Source of the DNA: Gammaproteobacteria bacterium
GTDB taxonomy: Bacteria; Pseudomonadota; Gammaproteobacteria; Pseudomonadales; Pseudohongiellaceae
Direction of reading: 5' to 3'
Length of the DNA: 35,392 bases
Assembly (NCBI GenBank): GCA_008081045.1
Contig: VMDC01000005.1
Location: 1-35,392, forward strand
In this document: positions 14,082-23,112 of the stretch, piece after piece
How the letters are laid out: every line of letters starts with the position of its first letter
Numbering within the stretch: position 1 is the first letter of the stretch
Translations under genes and position numbers: made by a program
The notes under the pieces: generated by a model
The model's database searches: none
Told to the model about the DNA's origin: nothing
The model's input: the letters and a program-made list of their open reading frames with translations, nothing else

Positions 14082-14936
14082 GGTCGGATACCTGCCGGGT
14101 TCCAGAGAATTCAGGCCGCGGGCCACAAATCCCTGCCAGCGCGCCGGCAGTTGAGACAGCGCGGCCTTCGCAGTGTTCTCTGCTGCAAAACTCGCAAAGA
14201 CGCTGGCTCCCGTTCCGGTCATCCGGGCCAGCCCGAACTGAGTGAGCCAAGCCAGTGCTCGCGCCACTTCCGGATAAAGTTCACAGGTCACAGGCTCGCA
14301 GTCATTTCGGGAGCCCCCCGCCAGAAAGTCGGCCATTTTGATGGCTGGCGAGTTCCGTGTCAAATTTTCATGACTGAATATTTCCGCGGTGGACACTGCA
14401 CAATCTGGCGTGACCACCAGATACCATCTGGGTGGCAGGGTAACCGCCTGCAGTTGTTCTCCGACACCCTCCCCCCATGCCGATCTGCCGTCAATAAAAA
14501 GCGGGACGTCAGCGCCGAGCTGCAGCCCGAGCGCTTTCAGATCGGTCTGACCAAGGTTGAGCTGCCAGTATCTGTTCAGGGCGATCAGTGTGGTAGCCGC
14601 GTCGCTACTGCCGCCTCCCAGTCCGCCGCCCATGGGTATGCGTTTGTCGACAGAAATCCTGGCGCCCAGAGCAGGGACGCCGGCGTGCGTGCGCAAGAGT
14701 CTCGCTGCCTGAAGAATCAGGTTGTTTTCCAGGGGCAGTCTCTGACCGGTGGTGTTGCTGCGAACCTCAAGCTGGAGTTCGCCGCTGCTGAGCGGTTCAA
14801 ACTGCAGCGTGTCGCCTTCGTCCAGGAGTTGGAACAGGGTCTGAAGCTGATGATAGCCATCATTGCGTCGTCCGAGAACATGCAGAAAGAGATTGAGTTT
14901 CGCCGGTGCGAACCAGCGCAGCGCGAACTCGTTCAA
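14079..14936 (-). CDS. ispE: 4-diphosphocytidyl-2-C-methyl-D-erythritol kinase
   Basis: This GHMP kinase (285 residues) phosphorylates CDP-methylerythritol at the 2-hydroxyl in the MEP pathway of isoprenoid synthesis. Motif I is [21 protein letters not shown] (about residues 9-29) with the catalytic lysine. The ATP-binding motif [15 protein letters not shown] is near residue 100, and the C-terminal motif [12 protein letters not shown] is present. The start is TTG at 14936, overlapping the lolB stop as TTGA, with GGAG 9 bases upstream, so the two are translationally coupled. Confidence 0.96.
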   Translation of the reverse strand: MNEFALRWFAPAKLNLFLHVLGRRNDGYHQLQTLFQLLDEGDTLQFEPLSSGELQLEVRSNTTGQRLPLENNLILQAARLLRTHAGVPALGARISVDKRIPMGGGLGGGSSDAATTLIALNRYWQLNLGQTDLKALGLQLGADVPLFIDGRSAWGEGVGEQLQAVTLPPRWYLVVTPDCAVSTAEIFSHENLTRNSPAIKMADFLAGGSRNDCEPVTCELYPEVARALAWLTQFGLARMTGTGASVFASFAAENTAKAALSQLPARWQGFVARGLNSLEPGRYPT

Positions 14937-15559
14937 CGGGCTGTCTCCTGATTCTCTGGCAAGGTCCAGCTCAGCCCGACGAAGCGCAGTCGCGCGTCGT
15001 TTTCACTGCGCATGATGTCTACCCTGCGTGGCAGTGTCAGCCCTCCGTAATCTCTGAGGTCAGACAGGGTTATCGTCCAGTCGGCTTGTTCGAATGACGT
15101 CAGCTGATTCAGGTCATTGAACAGCAGCGCAGCTGGTCTGTCTGGAACCGGGAGACCTTTAATCCAGAATTCCAGATAAGAAATGGGCAGTTCATATCCC
15201 AGCTGCTGAAGAATCAGCTCTTCCGGCGAGTTCGCACTGAAATGCTTGTCCCCCTGATCGAGGCTGACACGCCCGGGCTCGCCCTGAATCAGGGTATTGC
15301 CGGCATTAAAAGTACCCCACAATCGAATCCGGTAGGCCCGGTTGCTGTGTTGCCACTGGATGCGAGGCGTCTGAGATTCATTGTCATAGCGCACATTCAC
15401 CCGACCACGGAGCTGCCAGTGCGTCAGTTTTTCAAGCTGCTGGCTCTGCAGAGCCCAGATACTGTTTTCATTTGCCGGTGGCGCGAGACTGGTGCAGGCG
15501 GAAAGCGCTGCTGTTAACAGGTACATGCTGGCCAAGCGCAGGGCGCCTGTTCCGATCAT
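14933..15559 (-). CDS. lolB: Outer-membrane lipoprotein receptor LolB
   Basis: LolB takes lipoproteins from the carrier LolA and inserts them into the inner leaflet of the outer membrane. The lipobox LSAC gives the acylated cysteine at residue 22 if the ATG at 15559 is used (208 residues). That length and cysteine position match the E. coli protein. A TTG at 15592 with a weak GGGGAA upstream would add 11 residues and cannot be excluded. The mature part shows [23 protein letters not shown], a beta-rich LolB fold, and [15 protein letters not shown], the conserved W-x-x-G-x-P segment. It overlaps ispE by 4 bases and lies downstream of the TPR lipoprotein gene. Confidence 0.93.
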   Translation of the reverse strand: MIGTGALRLASMYLLTAALSACTSLAPPANENSIWALQSQQLEKLTHWQLRGRVNVRYDNESQTPRIQWQHSNRAYRIRLWGTFNAGNTLIQGEPGRVSLDQGDKHFSANSPEELILQQLGYELPISYLEFWIKGLPVPDRPAALLFNDLNQLTSFEQADWTITLSDLRDYGGLTLPRRVDIMRSENDARLRFVGLSWTLPENQETAR

Positions 15560-15611
15560 TGCAAATGAGGAAGAATTGAAGCGAGAAATCAAGACCGCGA
15601 TTCCCCGCCGC

Positions 15612-17372
15612 TCAGAGATCGGCTTGCAGTCGATCGACCACTTCTTTAATCAGATCGCTGTCAGGTTGGTTCTCAAGCGCGCCGCGCCAGACCTCAACGG
15701 CCTCCTGTTCGCGTCCCATCATCCACAGGACTTCGCCGACGTGTGAAGCCACTTCGGCATCAGGAAAAACCGCGTAAGCGCGCCGCAGATTGGTCAGGGC
15801 TTCTTCATATCTGCCCAGTTTGAACTGCGCCCATCCGAGGCTGTCAATGATGGCGGGGTCATCGGGTGAAATGGCGATGGCGCGTTCTATCAGTTCCAGG
15901 GCTTCCTGATAGCGATCTGTCTGGTCTGCCAGCATATAGCCAAGGTGGTTCAGTGCTCTGGAGTCCTCGGGTTGCATCCGAATGATCTGTTTCAGATCCT
16001 GTTCTGATCCTGCCTTGTCCCCCAGACTGTCGAACAACAGTACCCGGGCGAACAGTAAGTCCGTCTCATTGGGGTATTTGTTCAGCGCGCGATCGAGGAG
16101 TTCCCGTGCTCTGTCCGGATGCCCGGCCTGAATCAGCGCACCAGACTCAATCGTGTGAAAGAGTATCTCCAGACGCGGCTGACCTCTCGAAAGCTGGCTG
16201 AGGTGGTCATGGGCAGGATCCAGATCCCCGAGCTGAATGGCCAGGCGCGTTGCCTGCTGCTGGGCGGCCAGAAAGTTCTGAGTACCGATTCTGACTTCCC
16301 GGTAAGCGGCTATGGCGAGTGGCAGATTGTTGCGCTGTTCATTGACATATCCGAGATAGTAGTTGGCCTCGTCAGCACGCGGATCGACTTCCGTCAGCTG
16401 CGTAAACTTGTCACTGGCCTGGTCGAACTGCTCCAGTTCAACATCGAGAAGTGCCATGGAGAACAGCGTTTCCCAATCCTGCGGATCCTGAGCCATCATG
16501 GCGGCAAATTGTGCCTGCGCCAGTTGATAGCGTTCATTCTGGATCAGCAGCCGTGCATAGGTCAGGCGCAGATTTCTGTTGTCGTCGAACTCGCGAACTC
16601 CCTCTGCAAGTGTCTCAAGGGCGTCATCGGCGTCACCTGCGCTCTGCAGGATCTGAGCCTGTAACAGAACCAGTCGGGGGTTGGGATCAATCAGTTCAAG
16701 CAGTTGCTCAAACTCGGCCAGAGCCTCCCGGTAGTCGCCGTTCTGAGCCAGTAATTGAACCAGGGTCAGCTGGATGGAGTGCTGGTCTGAAAATTCCCGG
16801 GCCAGCTGCCGCAGATTAGCGATCAGACGCGCGCGGGCAGGGGCATCGAGTTGGCCGGTCCTGGCAGATAAGGCTGAAAAATCGATCTCACCGCCCAGCT
16901 CGATAACACGCGCCATGTGGGAAAGCGCCTGTTCGTAGTTTCCGGTTTCCAGGAACTGGAAGCTCAGCATCAGTTCCGGTTGTGGGTCGCTTGGATCAAT
17001 TTCACTCCAAAGCAGTCCGAGCTGCAGCAATGCATTGAGGTCATTATTCGCTGACGCGAATTGCACGGCACGGCGGATAATGCCCAGATCTTTTGTTTCA
17101 AGCGCCAAATTAAAATAGCTGTCACCGGCGTCTTCCAGGACACCGCGCTGGGCGCCCAGTTCACTGATGATTGCCTGATAAAGCTGTGCTTTGGTAAAGC
17201 TACCGTACTCGACTTCCGGCTCAGGCATGGAGGCCGTCTGCGCCTGCTCGCTGCTTGGGTCCACGGTGACCGGCTCAGCTGCCACAGAGGCGGAGTCAGA
17301 CCGGTTTGAAGAGCTGCTGCACGCGCTCAACCACATGCAAGCGCAGCAACAGAGAATAATTCGGTTTAGCAT
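15612..17372 (-). CDS. TPR-repeat lipoprotein
   Basis: This long tetratricopeptide protein sits next to lolB, as in pseudomonads from memory. I chose the ATG at 17372 (586 residues) because it begins a good lipoprotein signal, MLNRIILCCCACMWLSACSS, with lipobox LSAC and the acylated cysteine at 18. An upstream frame extension to 17492 would bury that signal. A Ser/Pro/Glu-rich linker (to about residue 60) is followed by many TPR-like units rich in helical A-x-x-x-Y patterns, such as GNYEQALSHMARVIELGG, ERYQLAQAQFAAMMAQDP, DRYQEALELIERAIAISPDD and GRYEEALTNLRRAYAVFPD. It probably acts as a protein-binding scaffold at the outer-membrane periplasmic face. Exact partners are unknown. Confidence 0.88.
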   Translation of the reverse strand: MLNRIILCCCACMWLSACSSSSNRSDSASVAAEPVTVDPSSEQAQTASMPEPEVEYGSFTKAQLYQAIISELGAQRGVLEDAGDSYFNLALETKDLGIIRRAVQFASANNDLNALLQLGLLWSEIDPSDPQPELMLSFQFLETGNYEQALSHMARVIELGGEIDFSALSARTGQLDAPARARLIANLRQLAREFSDQHSIQLTLVQLLAQNGDYREALAEFEQLLELIDPNPRLVLLQAQILQSAGDADDALETLAEGVREFDDNRNLRLTYARLLIQNERYQLAQAQFAAMMAQDPQDWETLFSMALLDVELEQFDQASDKFTQLTEVDPRADEANYYLGYVNEQRNNLPLAIAAYREVRIGTQNFLAAQQQATRLAIQLGDLDPAHDHLSQLSRGQPRLEILFHTIESGALIQAGHPDRARELLDRALNKYPNETDLLFARVLLFDSLGDKAGSEQDLKQIIRMQPEDSRALNHLGYMLADQTDRYQEALELIERAIAISPDDPAIIDSLGWAQFKLGRYEEALTNLRRAYAVFPDAEVASHVGEVLWMMGREQEAVEVWRGALENQPDSDLIKEVVDRLQADL

Positions 17373-17402
17373 AGTTATCGTACAGTCGCCCGGATTCAGG
17401 GT

Positions 17403-17442
17403 GGCAGCCCGGGCCTCTGCCAGGCCCGGTAATTGTGCTGCC
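17403..17442. other. Strong nested hairpin upstream of the TPR lipoprotein gene
   Basis: CCGGGCCT (17409-17416) and AGGCCCGG (17422-17429) form a perfect 8-bp stem around CTGCC. An outer GGCAGC/GCTGCC stem encloses it, with a 7-base bulge. It lies about 30 bases before the chosen ATG of the TPR gene, in the 269-base gap shared with hemA. No adjoining T-run supports a terminator. Confidence 0.45.
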
Positions 17443-17641
17443 CTCGTTTTAACGACCAAATCATATACGCTCCGAGGCTTTGTTTGTATCACTTATTCAG
17501 GGCTACCTTTCTGATTTTGCTTTCTTTTCTCTCCATCTGCCGGGATGAAATGAGCATGCTCGGGCGAATTTTAGTACCATAAGCGCCCTTTTGTCGGCGT
17601 CACTGCGTGCCTGACTGAATACTGACGGTTTTGAAAGATTT

Positions 17642-18922
17642 ATGGCGCTCCTGTTAGTGGGGATAAACCACACCACCGCTTCGATTGATCTGCGAGAGAA
17701 GGTCGCCTTTCCGCCGGCTATTATCAGCGAGGCTTTGAGCGATCTGATGGCGCTGCCGGCGGTCGCCGAGGCCGTGGTGGTTTCAACCTGCAATCGGACG
17801 GAAATTTACGTCGATTTGACGATTGATCACACCCCTGACGCCGGGCCGGCGTATCGCCCGGTCGTTGAGTGGTTATCCCGGTACCATGACCTGAACCCGG
17901 AGCAACTGTCGCAGAGTTGCTACTTCCATGAAGGTAATGAAGTGGTTCGTCACCTGATGCGGGTGTCTTGTGGCCTCGACTCCATGATTCTCGGGGAGCC
18001 GCAAATTCTGGGTCAGATCAAGTCTGCCTTCGCGCTCTCAAAAGACCACGACGCCGTGGGTGCAGCGCTCGGGCGGGCGTTTCAGGGCGCGTTTTCCATT
18101 GCCAAGGAGGTTCGTACTGAAACGGCAATTGGAGAAAGTCCGGTATCCGTTGCCTATGCCGCAGCGGTTCTGGCTGATCGCATTTTCAGCGATTTGCCGA
18201 GCCTGACTGTGCTGCTGATTGGTGCTGGCCGCACGATTGAACTGGTGGCGAGGCATCTGGTTGAAAAGGGCGTCAGATCACTGGTGGTTGCCAATCGCAC
18301 GCTGGACAACGCGCTGGAAATTGCGGGGCGCTTCGATGCCATTGGGGCACTGCTGTCTGAGATTCCTGAGAGGCTGATCGACGCTGATATTGTGGTGTCT
18401 TCGACCAATAGCCAGCTTCCTTTGTTGGGTAAAGGGGCGGTGGAGCGAGCTCTGAAGGCGCGCAGGCACAAACCCATGCTGTTGATCGATCTGGCCGTGC
18501 CCCGGGACATCGAGCAGGAAGTGGGCCAGGTTGCGGATGCCTATCTGTACAGTATTGATGACATCAGCGAAGTCATTGAGGACAGCCAGAAGAGCCGGGA
18601 GGAAGCGGCGCAGCAGGCGCACTCTATAATCGAGCGGGGAGTTGAGGCGTTTCAGAAGCAGTTAAGATCTTTAAATGCGGTCACCACCCTCAAGGCCTTT
18701 CGGGACAAAGCCGATGGCATCAGAGCGCTTGAGCTGGAAAAAGCCTATAAGGCGATTCAGAAAGGGGAAGCGGCAGAAGCTGTGATAGAAAGTTTGGCGC
18801 GGAATCTGACTAACAAACTGATTCATTCTCCCAGTGTGCAGATGAAGCGGGCCAGCGCTGAAGGCAGAGAAGAAATGCTTGAGCACGTCCGGGAATTGTT
18901 CGATCTGGACGAAGACGAATAG
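17642..18922 (+). CDS. hemA: Glutamyl-tRNA reductase
   Basis: HemA (426 residues) reduces glutamyl-tRNA with NADPH to glutamate-1-semialdehyde, the first committed step of C5 tetrapyrrole synthesis. The catalytic cysteine is C50 in VVVSTCNRTEIY. Other motifs are GINHTTASIDLREKVAF at the N-terminus, SCGLDSMILGEPQILGQIK in the tRNA and active-site domain, the NADPH site LIGAGRTIELVARHL, and AVPRDIEQEV. A helical dimerisation domain ends the protein. It is divergent from the TPR-lolB-ispE genes and is followed 39 bases later by prfA, a widely conserved pairing. No clear sigma-70 promoter stands out in the gap 17373-17641. Confidence 0.97.
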   Translation: MALLLVGINHTTASIDLREKVAFPPAIISEALSDLMALPAVAEAVVVSTCNRTEIYVDLTIDHTPDAGPAYRPVVEWLSRYHDLNPEQLSQSCYFHEGNEVVRHLMRVSCGLDSMILGEPQILGQIKSAFALSKDHDAVGAALGRAFQGAFSIAKEVRTETAIGESPVSVAYAAAVLADRIFSDLPSLTVLLIGAGRTIELVARHLVEKGVRSLVVANRTLDNALEIAGRFDAIGALLSEIPERLIDADIVVSSTNSQLPLLGKGAVERALKARRHKPMLLIDLAVPRDIEQEVGQVADAYLYSIDDISEVIEDSQKSREEAAQQAHSIIERGVEAFQKQLRSLNAVTTLKAFRDKADGIRALELEKAYKAIQKGEAAEAVIESLARNLTNKLIHSPSVQMKRASAEGREEMLEHVRELFDLDEDE

Positions 18923-18961
18923 TGCCTCGGACGTCACTGCTAAAGAGACAGAAATTAGCCC

Positions 18962-20050
18962 ATGAAAAATTCAATCCGACTGAAACTGGAAAACCTTAAA
19001 GACCGATTTGACGAGCTTGAGGCACTGCTGAGTGATGCTGATGTTATTTCAGATCAGAATCAGTTCAGGGAGCTTTCCAAAGAATATGCGGAGCTGGAAG
19101 AAGTGGTAAAAAGCTTTAACCGCTTTCAGGAAATCAGTTCGAATCTGGAGCAGGCCCGGGAAATGGTCGCCGACGATGATCCGGACATTCGCGCTATGGC
19201 AGAGGATGAAATCAAAGAGGCAGAGGCGGCGCTGGCGCAGCTGGATCTTGATCTGCAGAAGCTGTTGCTGCCGAAGGACTCCAAGGATTCATGTAATGTA
19301 TTTCTTGAAATACGCGCTGGCACTGGTGGTGATGAGGCAGCTATTTTTTCGGGTGATCTGTTCAAGATGTACTCGCGCTTTGCTGAGTCTCAGAAATGGA
19401 AGTCAGAGATAATCAATGAGCGTCCGGGAGAGCATGGCGGCTTCAAGGAGATTATTGCCCGTATTGAAGGAAAGGACGTCTATGAGAAGCTCAAATTCGA
19501 ATCGGGTGCCCACCGGGTACAGCGGGTTCCGGAGACGGAAACACAGGGAAGGATTCATACGTCGGCCTGCACGGTCGCCATCATGCCTGAACTGGAAGAA
19601 GTGGATGAAGTGGATTTGAATAAGGGGGATTTGCGCATTGATACGTTTCGGGCCAGCGGTGCCGGCGGGCAGCACGTGAATAAAACCGATTCCGCAATCC
19701 GGATTACCCATCTGCCCACCGGTATCGTGGTCGAATGTCAGGATGAGCGCTCTCAGCACAAGAACAAAGCCCGGGCCATGTCGTTGCTGCAGGCAAAGTT
19801 GCTTGATCAGGCTCAGGCAGAGCAACAACAGGAAGAATCCGATGCCCGCCGCAAATTGGTGGGCAGTGGTGACCGGTCGGAAAAAATTCGCACCTACAAT
19901 TATCCGCAGGGGCGGGTCACAGATCATCGGATCAAGCTCACTCTTTATAACCTGACGGAGATCATGGCGGGCGAACTGGGTTCGGTTGTGCAGCCTCTGA
20001 TTAACGAATATCAGGCGGATTTGCTCGCCAGTCTGGCAGCGGAGGATTAA
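18962..20050 (+). CDS. prfA: Peptide chain release factor 1
   Basis: RF1 (362 residues) reads UAA and UAG stops and triggers peptidyl-tRNA hydrolysis. The catalytic GGQ is at residues 235-237 ([17 protein letters not shown]), and the stop-codon-reading PxT motif is PET at 190-192. [10 protein letters not shown] and [23 protein letters not shown] are also as expected. The PxT motif, in place of the SPF of RF2, makes this RF1. Six bases separate it from prmC, whose product methylates the GGQ glutamine. Confidence 0.98.
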   Translation: MKNSIRLKLENLKDRFDELEALLSDADVISDQNQFRELSKEYAELEEVVKSFNRFQEISSNLEQAREMVADDDPDIRAMAEDEIKEAEAALAQLDLDLQKLLLPKDSKDSCNVFLEIRAGTGGDEAAIFSGDLFKMYSRFAESQKWKSEIINERPGEHGGFKEIIARIEGKDVYEKLKFESGAHRVQRVPETETQGRIHTSACTVAIMPELEEVDEVDLNKGDLRIDTFRASGAGGQHVNKTDSAIRITHLPTGIVVECQDERSQHKNKARAMSLLQAKLLDQAQAEQQQEESDARRKLVGSGDRSEKIRTYNYPQGRVTDHRIKLTLYNLTEIMAGELGSVVQPLINEYQADLLASLAAED

Positions 20051-20056
20051 GCCGGC

Positions 20057-20911
20057 GTGACCGACACGATCAAGCAGGCGCTTGCCGTCGCCGAGGGTCA
20101 GTTTTTACAGAGCGACTCGCCGCGGCTCGATGCGGAGCTCCTGCTTGCTCACAGCCTCTCAGTTGAGCGCAGCTATTTATACGCGTATCCCGACCGTGTC
20201 CTCAGTAGTGACGTCAGTCAGCGGTTTGATGAACTCGTCCGTCGACGCGCACAGTCAGAACCGATTGCCTATTTGCTGGGTGAGAAAAGTTTCTGGGATC
20301 TGACGCTCAAAGTGTCCCCTGCAGTTCTGATTCCCCGGCCGGAGACGGAATTGCTGGTTGAAACCGCGCTGGGCCTCGGCGACTGTGCCGCATCGCGACA
20401 GGTCGCGGATCTTGGTACCGGCAGCGGTGCCATTGCACTGGCTGTTGGGAAATCACGACCTCGGTGGCGCATCACGGGGACAGACATCAGCCCCGATGCC
20501 CTGGAGATCGCCCGGCAAAACAGGGAAACTCTGGGCTTGGGTAATGTCGCCTTCGAGGAGGGTTCCTGGTGCGACGTGTTGCCAGGCGGGACAATGAATA
20601 TCATTATCGCCAATCCACCTTACATCGCTCCGGACGACCCGCACTTGACTCTGGGAGAGCTGCGCTATGAGCCTGTTATGGCCTTGCGCGCCGACTTTGA
20701 TGGCTACCGGGATCTGCAGTGCATAGTGGCACAGGCGAGGGAAAAGTTGGCATCAGGAGGCTGGCTGCTGCTGGAGCATGGCTATACACAGCAGGAGACA
20801 TTGCTGGCCTTGCTGCGGGACTTTGGCTACCGCGATGTGGAGGGTAAGAAGGATCTTGCCGGTGTGCCGCGAATGGTACAGGCCCGTTGGCCCGGTCCAG
20901 TGAGTGACTAG
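20057..20911 (+). CDS. prmC: Release factor glutamine methyltransferase
   Basis: PrmC (284 residues) N5-methylates the GGQ glutamine of RF1 and RF2 using SAM. The N-terminal helical domain spans about 1-75. The SAM site is VADLGTGSGAIALAV (about 117-130), and the substrate motif NPPY is at 186-189 followed by APDDPHL. The start is GTG at 20057, 6 bases after prfA, with GGAGG overlapping the end of prfA, so the genes are coupled. Confidence 0.97.
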   Translation: MTDTIKQALAVAEGQFLQSDSPRLDAELLLAHSLSVERSYLYAYPDRVLSSDVSQRFDELVRRRAQSEPIAYLLGEKSFWDLTLKVSPAVLIPRPETELLVETALGLGDCAASRQVADLGTGSGAIALAVGKSRPRWRITGTDISPDALEIARQNRETLGLGNVAFEEGSWCDVLPGGTMNIIIANPPYIAPDDPHLTLGELRYEPVMALRADFDGYRDLQCIVAQAREKLASGGWLLLEHGYTQQETLLALLRDFGYRDVEGKKDLAGVPRMVQARWPGPVSD

Positions 20912-20933
20912 ACTCCGCATAACTTGTCATAAT
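20904..20933 (+). promoter_or_regulatory. Candidate promoter for moeB
   Basis: GTGACT (4 of 6), an 18-base spacer and CATAAT (5 of 6) stand at the prmC stop, about 50 bases before moeB. A short GTCAT/ATGAC inverted repeat overlaps the -10 region. MoeB may equally be read through from the hemA operon. Confidence 0.35.
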
Positions 20934-20984
20934 CCGGATGACTGACAAAATCCGCGCCGTAGTAACTGAAAAGAATCCTGCATT

Positions 20985-21737
20985 ATGAAAGACGCTTCTT
21001 TGCTCCGATATAGCCGCCAGATCATGCTGCCGGAGTTCGATATAGCCGGTCAGCAGCGTCTGAACGAAGCAAGGGTGCTTGTCGTCGGTATGGGTGGCCT
21101 CGGATGTCCTGCTGCGATGTATCTGGCAGCAGCCGGCGTCGGCAGCCTGATTATTGTTGATGATGACACCGTCGAACTGACCAATTTACAGCGGCAGATC
21201 GCCCACACTGAACGTGATCTGGGTCAATCTAAAGTGGAGTCGGCAAAAAATACTTTGGCAGCTCTGAACCCGGAGGTGGATGTGCTTGCGATCAATGAGC
21301 GTGTTGATGCTGGCCGCCTCTGCGAGCTGGCTGAGCAGGTTGATGTGATTGTTGATGCCTGCGATAACTTTTCTACGCGCTTTGCCGTCAATGCGGCTGC
21401 GATCCGGGCAGGTAAGCCACTGGTCTCTGGTGCAGCGATTCGCATGGAGGGGCAGGTGGCTGTTTTTGATTCAAGAAATCCTGACAGCCCATGTTACCAG
21501 TGCCTTTACCGGCCGGGAGGGAGTGATGACAGCTCTTGCTCGGCAAATGGTGTCATGGCGCCCGTTGTCGGCGTCATTGGTTCATTGCAGGCATTGGAAA
21601 CGATCAAGGTCATTGCCAGTTATGGTGAACCGCTGGTCGGCAGGCTGCTCATTTTCGACGGGCTGACAATGAGCTGGCGCGAGGTAAAGCTGCCGCGGGA
21701 TACAAACTGTGCGGCCTGCCGCCACCGGCCGGCCTGA
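20985..21737 (+). CDS. moeB: MoeB/ThiF-type sulfur-carrier adenylyltransferase
   Basis: This 250-residue E1-like enzyme adenylates the C-terminus of MoaD (molybdopterin synthase) or ThiS. The N-terminus is LLRYSRQIMLPEFDIAGQQRL. The nucleotide site is VVGMGGLGCPAAMYLAAAGVG (about 33-53), followed by DDDTVELTNLQRQ with the arginine finger and DACDNFSTR. Zinc ligands are CYQC and CAAC near the C-terminus. There is no rhodanese domain. MoeB is favoured over ThiF because of the hemA-prfA-prmC-moeB order. It fits with the presence of a molybdenum enzyme at 6167-8470, though the two are not linked in an operon. Confidence 0.9.
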   Translation: MKDASLLRYSRQIMLPEFDIAGQQRLNEARVLVVGMGGLGCPAAMYLAAAGVGSLIIVDDDTVELTNLQRQIAHTERDLGQSKVESAKNTLAALNPEVDVLAINERVDAGRLCELAEQVDVIVDACDNFSTRFAVNAAAIRAGKPLVSGAAIRMEGQVAVFDSRNPDSPCYQCLYRPGGSDDSSCSANGVMAPVVGVIGSLQALETIKVIASYGEPLVGRLLIFDGLTMSWREVKLPRDTNCAACRHRPA

Positions 21738-21746
21738 CCGGTTTTT
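21724..21746 (+). terminator. Candidate terminator overlapping the moeB stop codon
   Basis: ACCGG and CCGGT form a 5-bp stem around a 9-base loop that contains the moeB TGA (21735-21737), followed by TTTTT. The stem is short but GC-rich. It would end the hemA-prfA-prmC-moeB transcript. Confidence 0.45.
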
Positions 21747-21770
21747 GCGATCGTCCCGCTGATCTTCCAA

Positions 21771-21799
21771 TTGCTTCTGTATATCCATCTAGCTATCAT
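21771..21799 (+). promoter_or_regulatory. Candidate sigma-70 promoter for rhlB
   Basis: TTGCTT, a spacer of exactly 17 bases, and TATCAT (5 of 6 to TATAAT). The start point would be near 21806, giving a leader of about 40 bases with a small GGCC-TTGC-GGCC hairpin. Confidence 0.5.
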
Positions 21800-21844
21800 G
21801 CCGGCGTTTGGCCTTGCGGCCTCAACTATCAGCAGTAATTAATC

Positions 21845-23104
21845 ATGACAGACACATCCGGCGAGCAACAGCTGTCGTTCGACCATTTTGAGCTGCAAAA
21901 ACCGCTCAGAGAGGCAATCGATCAGCTCGGTTTTGAGTTTTGTACCCCGATTCAGGCGCAGAGCCTTGTCCACACTCTGGCCGGACATGACGTGACGGGT
22001 AAAGCGCAAACAGGCACCGGCAAAACAGCGGCTTTCCTGATTACGATCATCAACGACCTGTTGAGCAACCCGATCGAAGAAAAACGGTATCTGGCTGAAC
22101 CAAGAGCGCTTGTCGTGGCTCCGACCCGCGAGCTGGCAATACAGATTGCCAGCGATGCCGCCAAGCTGACTGCTTGCTGTGATCTGCATACAGTTACTCT
22201 GGTGGGCGGAGAAGACTATCAGAAACAAAACCGGGCGCTGGATGCCAAACCGGTTGATCTCGTGGTTGCGACCCCTGGGCGACTGCTGGATTTCGTGTCC
22301 AATGACAATTTATACCTCGGCCTTATTGAGCTGTTGGTGCTGGATGAAGCTGACCGCATGCTTGATATGGGATTCATTCCGCAGGTGCGCCAGATTGTGG
22401 CCAGAACGCCAAGAAAAGATTGTCGGCAAACCCTTCTGTTCAGCGCGACCTTCACCCCGGAAATTGCCGAGTTGACTACCCGCTGGGCGATGGACCCTAT
22501 CATGGTTGAAGTCGAGCCTGAAAAGGTCGCTGCAGATGCAGTTGATCAGGTCGTTTACCTGGTGACAACTGCTGCCAAATACAACCTGCTGTATCAGCTT
22601 GTTACTCAACCGGAAGTTGAGAAAGTGATGGTTTTCAGCAATCGTCGCGATCAGGTGCGGCGGCTGGCCGATAATCTTTACCGCAATGGGATTGATTGTG
22701 GTCTGCTGTCCGGCGAGATCGCTCAGAATAAGCGAATCCGCACGCTGGAGGACTTCAAATCAGGCAAGCTCAAGGTGCTGGTCGCGACTGATGTGGCGGG
22801 CAGAGGTCTGCATATTGATGATGTCACGCATGTCATCAACTACACCTTACCGGAAGAGCCGGAGGATTACGTCCATCGCATCGGGCGTACCGGTCGGGCC
22901 GGAGCGGTGGGTACTTCAATCAGCTTTGCCTGTGAGGAAGACTCATTTCTGCTGCCGGATATTGAAGAAAAACTGGGTCAAAAGCTGGAGTGCACCCACC
23001 CGGAAGAGAGTTTGCTGGAGACGCCGCCTGCGTTCTCACGACCCTCACGATTTAAGGAAAAGAGTGCCCGACCCAGTCGGGGCGGTGGCGCTCGCCGGCG
23101 CTGA
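21845..23104 (+). CDS. rhlB: ATP-dependent RNA helicase RhlB
   Basis: This DEAD-box helicase has 419 residues, near the E. coli RhlB length. The Q motif FELQKPLREAIDQLGFEFCTPIQAQ is followed by motif I AQTGTGKT (54-61), PTRELAIQ (93-100), motif II DEAD (167-170), motif III SAT (in LLFSATF), VATDVAGRGLHIDDVTHVINY, and motif VI HRIGRTGRAG. The HID/THVINYTLPEEPEDYVHR block is most RhlB-like. The tail is short and ends with GGGARRR, a likely RNA-contact patch. RhlB remodels RNA for the degradosome, so its product works in the same process as the RNase G encoded downstream. RhlE is the alternative subfamily. The gene converges on gatB, with only 8 bases between the stops. Confidence 0.9.
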   Translation: MTDTSGEQQLSFDHFELQKPLREAIDQLGFEFCTPIQAQSLVHTLAGHDVTGKAQTGTGKTAAFLITIINDLLSNPIEEKRYLAEPRALVVAPTRELAIQIASDAAKLTACCDLHTVTLVGGEDYQKQNRALDAKPVDLVVATPGRLLDFVSNDNLYLGLIELLVLDEADRMLDMGFIPQVRQIVARTPRKDCRQTLLFSATFTPEIAELTTRWAMDPIMVEVEPEKVAADAVDQVVYLVTTAAKYNLLYQLVTQPEVEKVMVFSNRRDQVRRLADNLYRNGIDCGLLSGEIAQNKRIRTLEDFKSGKLKVLVATDVAGRGLHIDDVTHVINYTLPEEPEDYVHRIGRTGRAGAVGTSISFACEEDSFLLPDIEEKLGQKLECTHPEESLLETPPAFSRPSRFKEKSARPSRGGGARRR

Positions 23105-23112
23105 GCCGCTCT

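Noticed and set aside
13956..14951. 331-codon open frame on the plus strand
   Set aside because: It is antisense to ispE and runs through tRNA-Gln, so it cannot be a protein gene.
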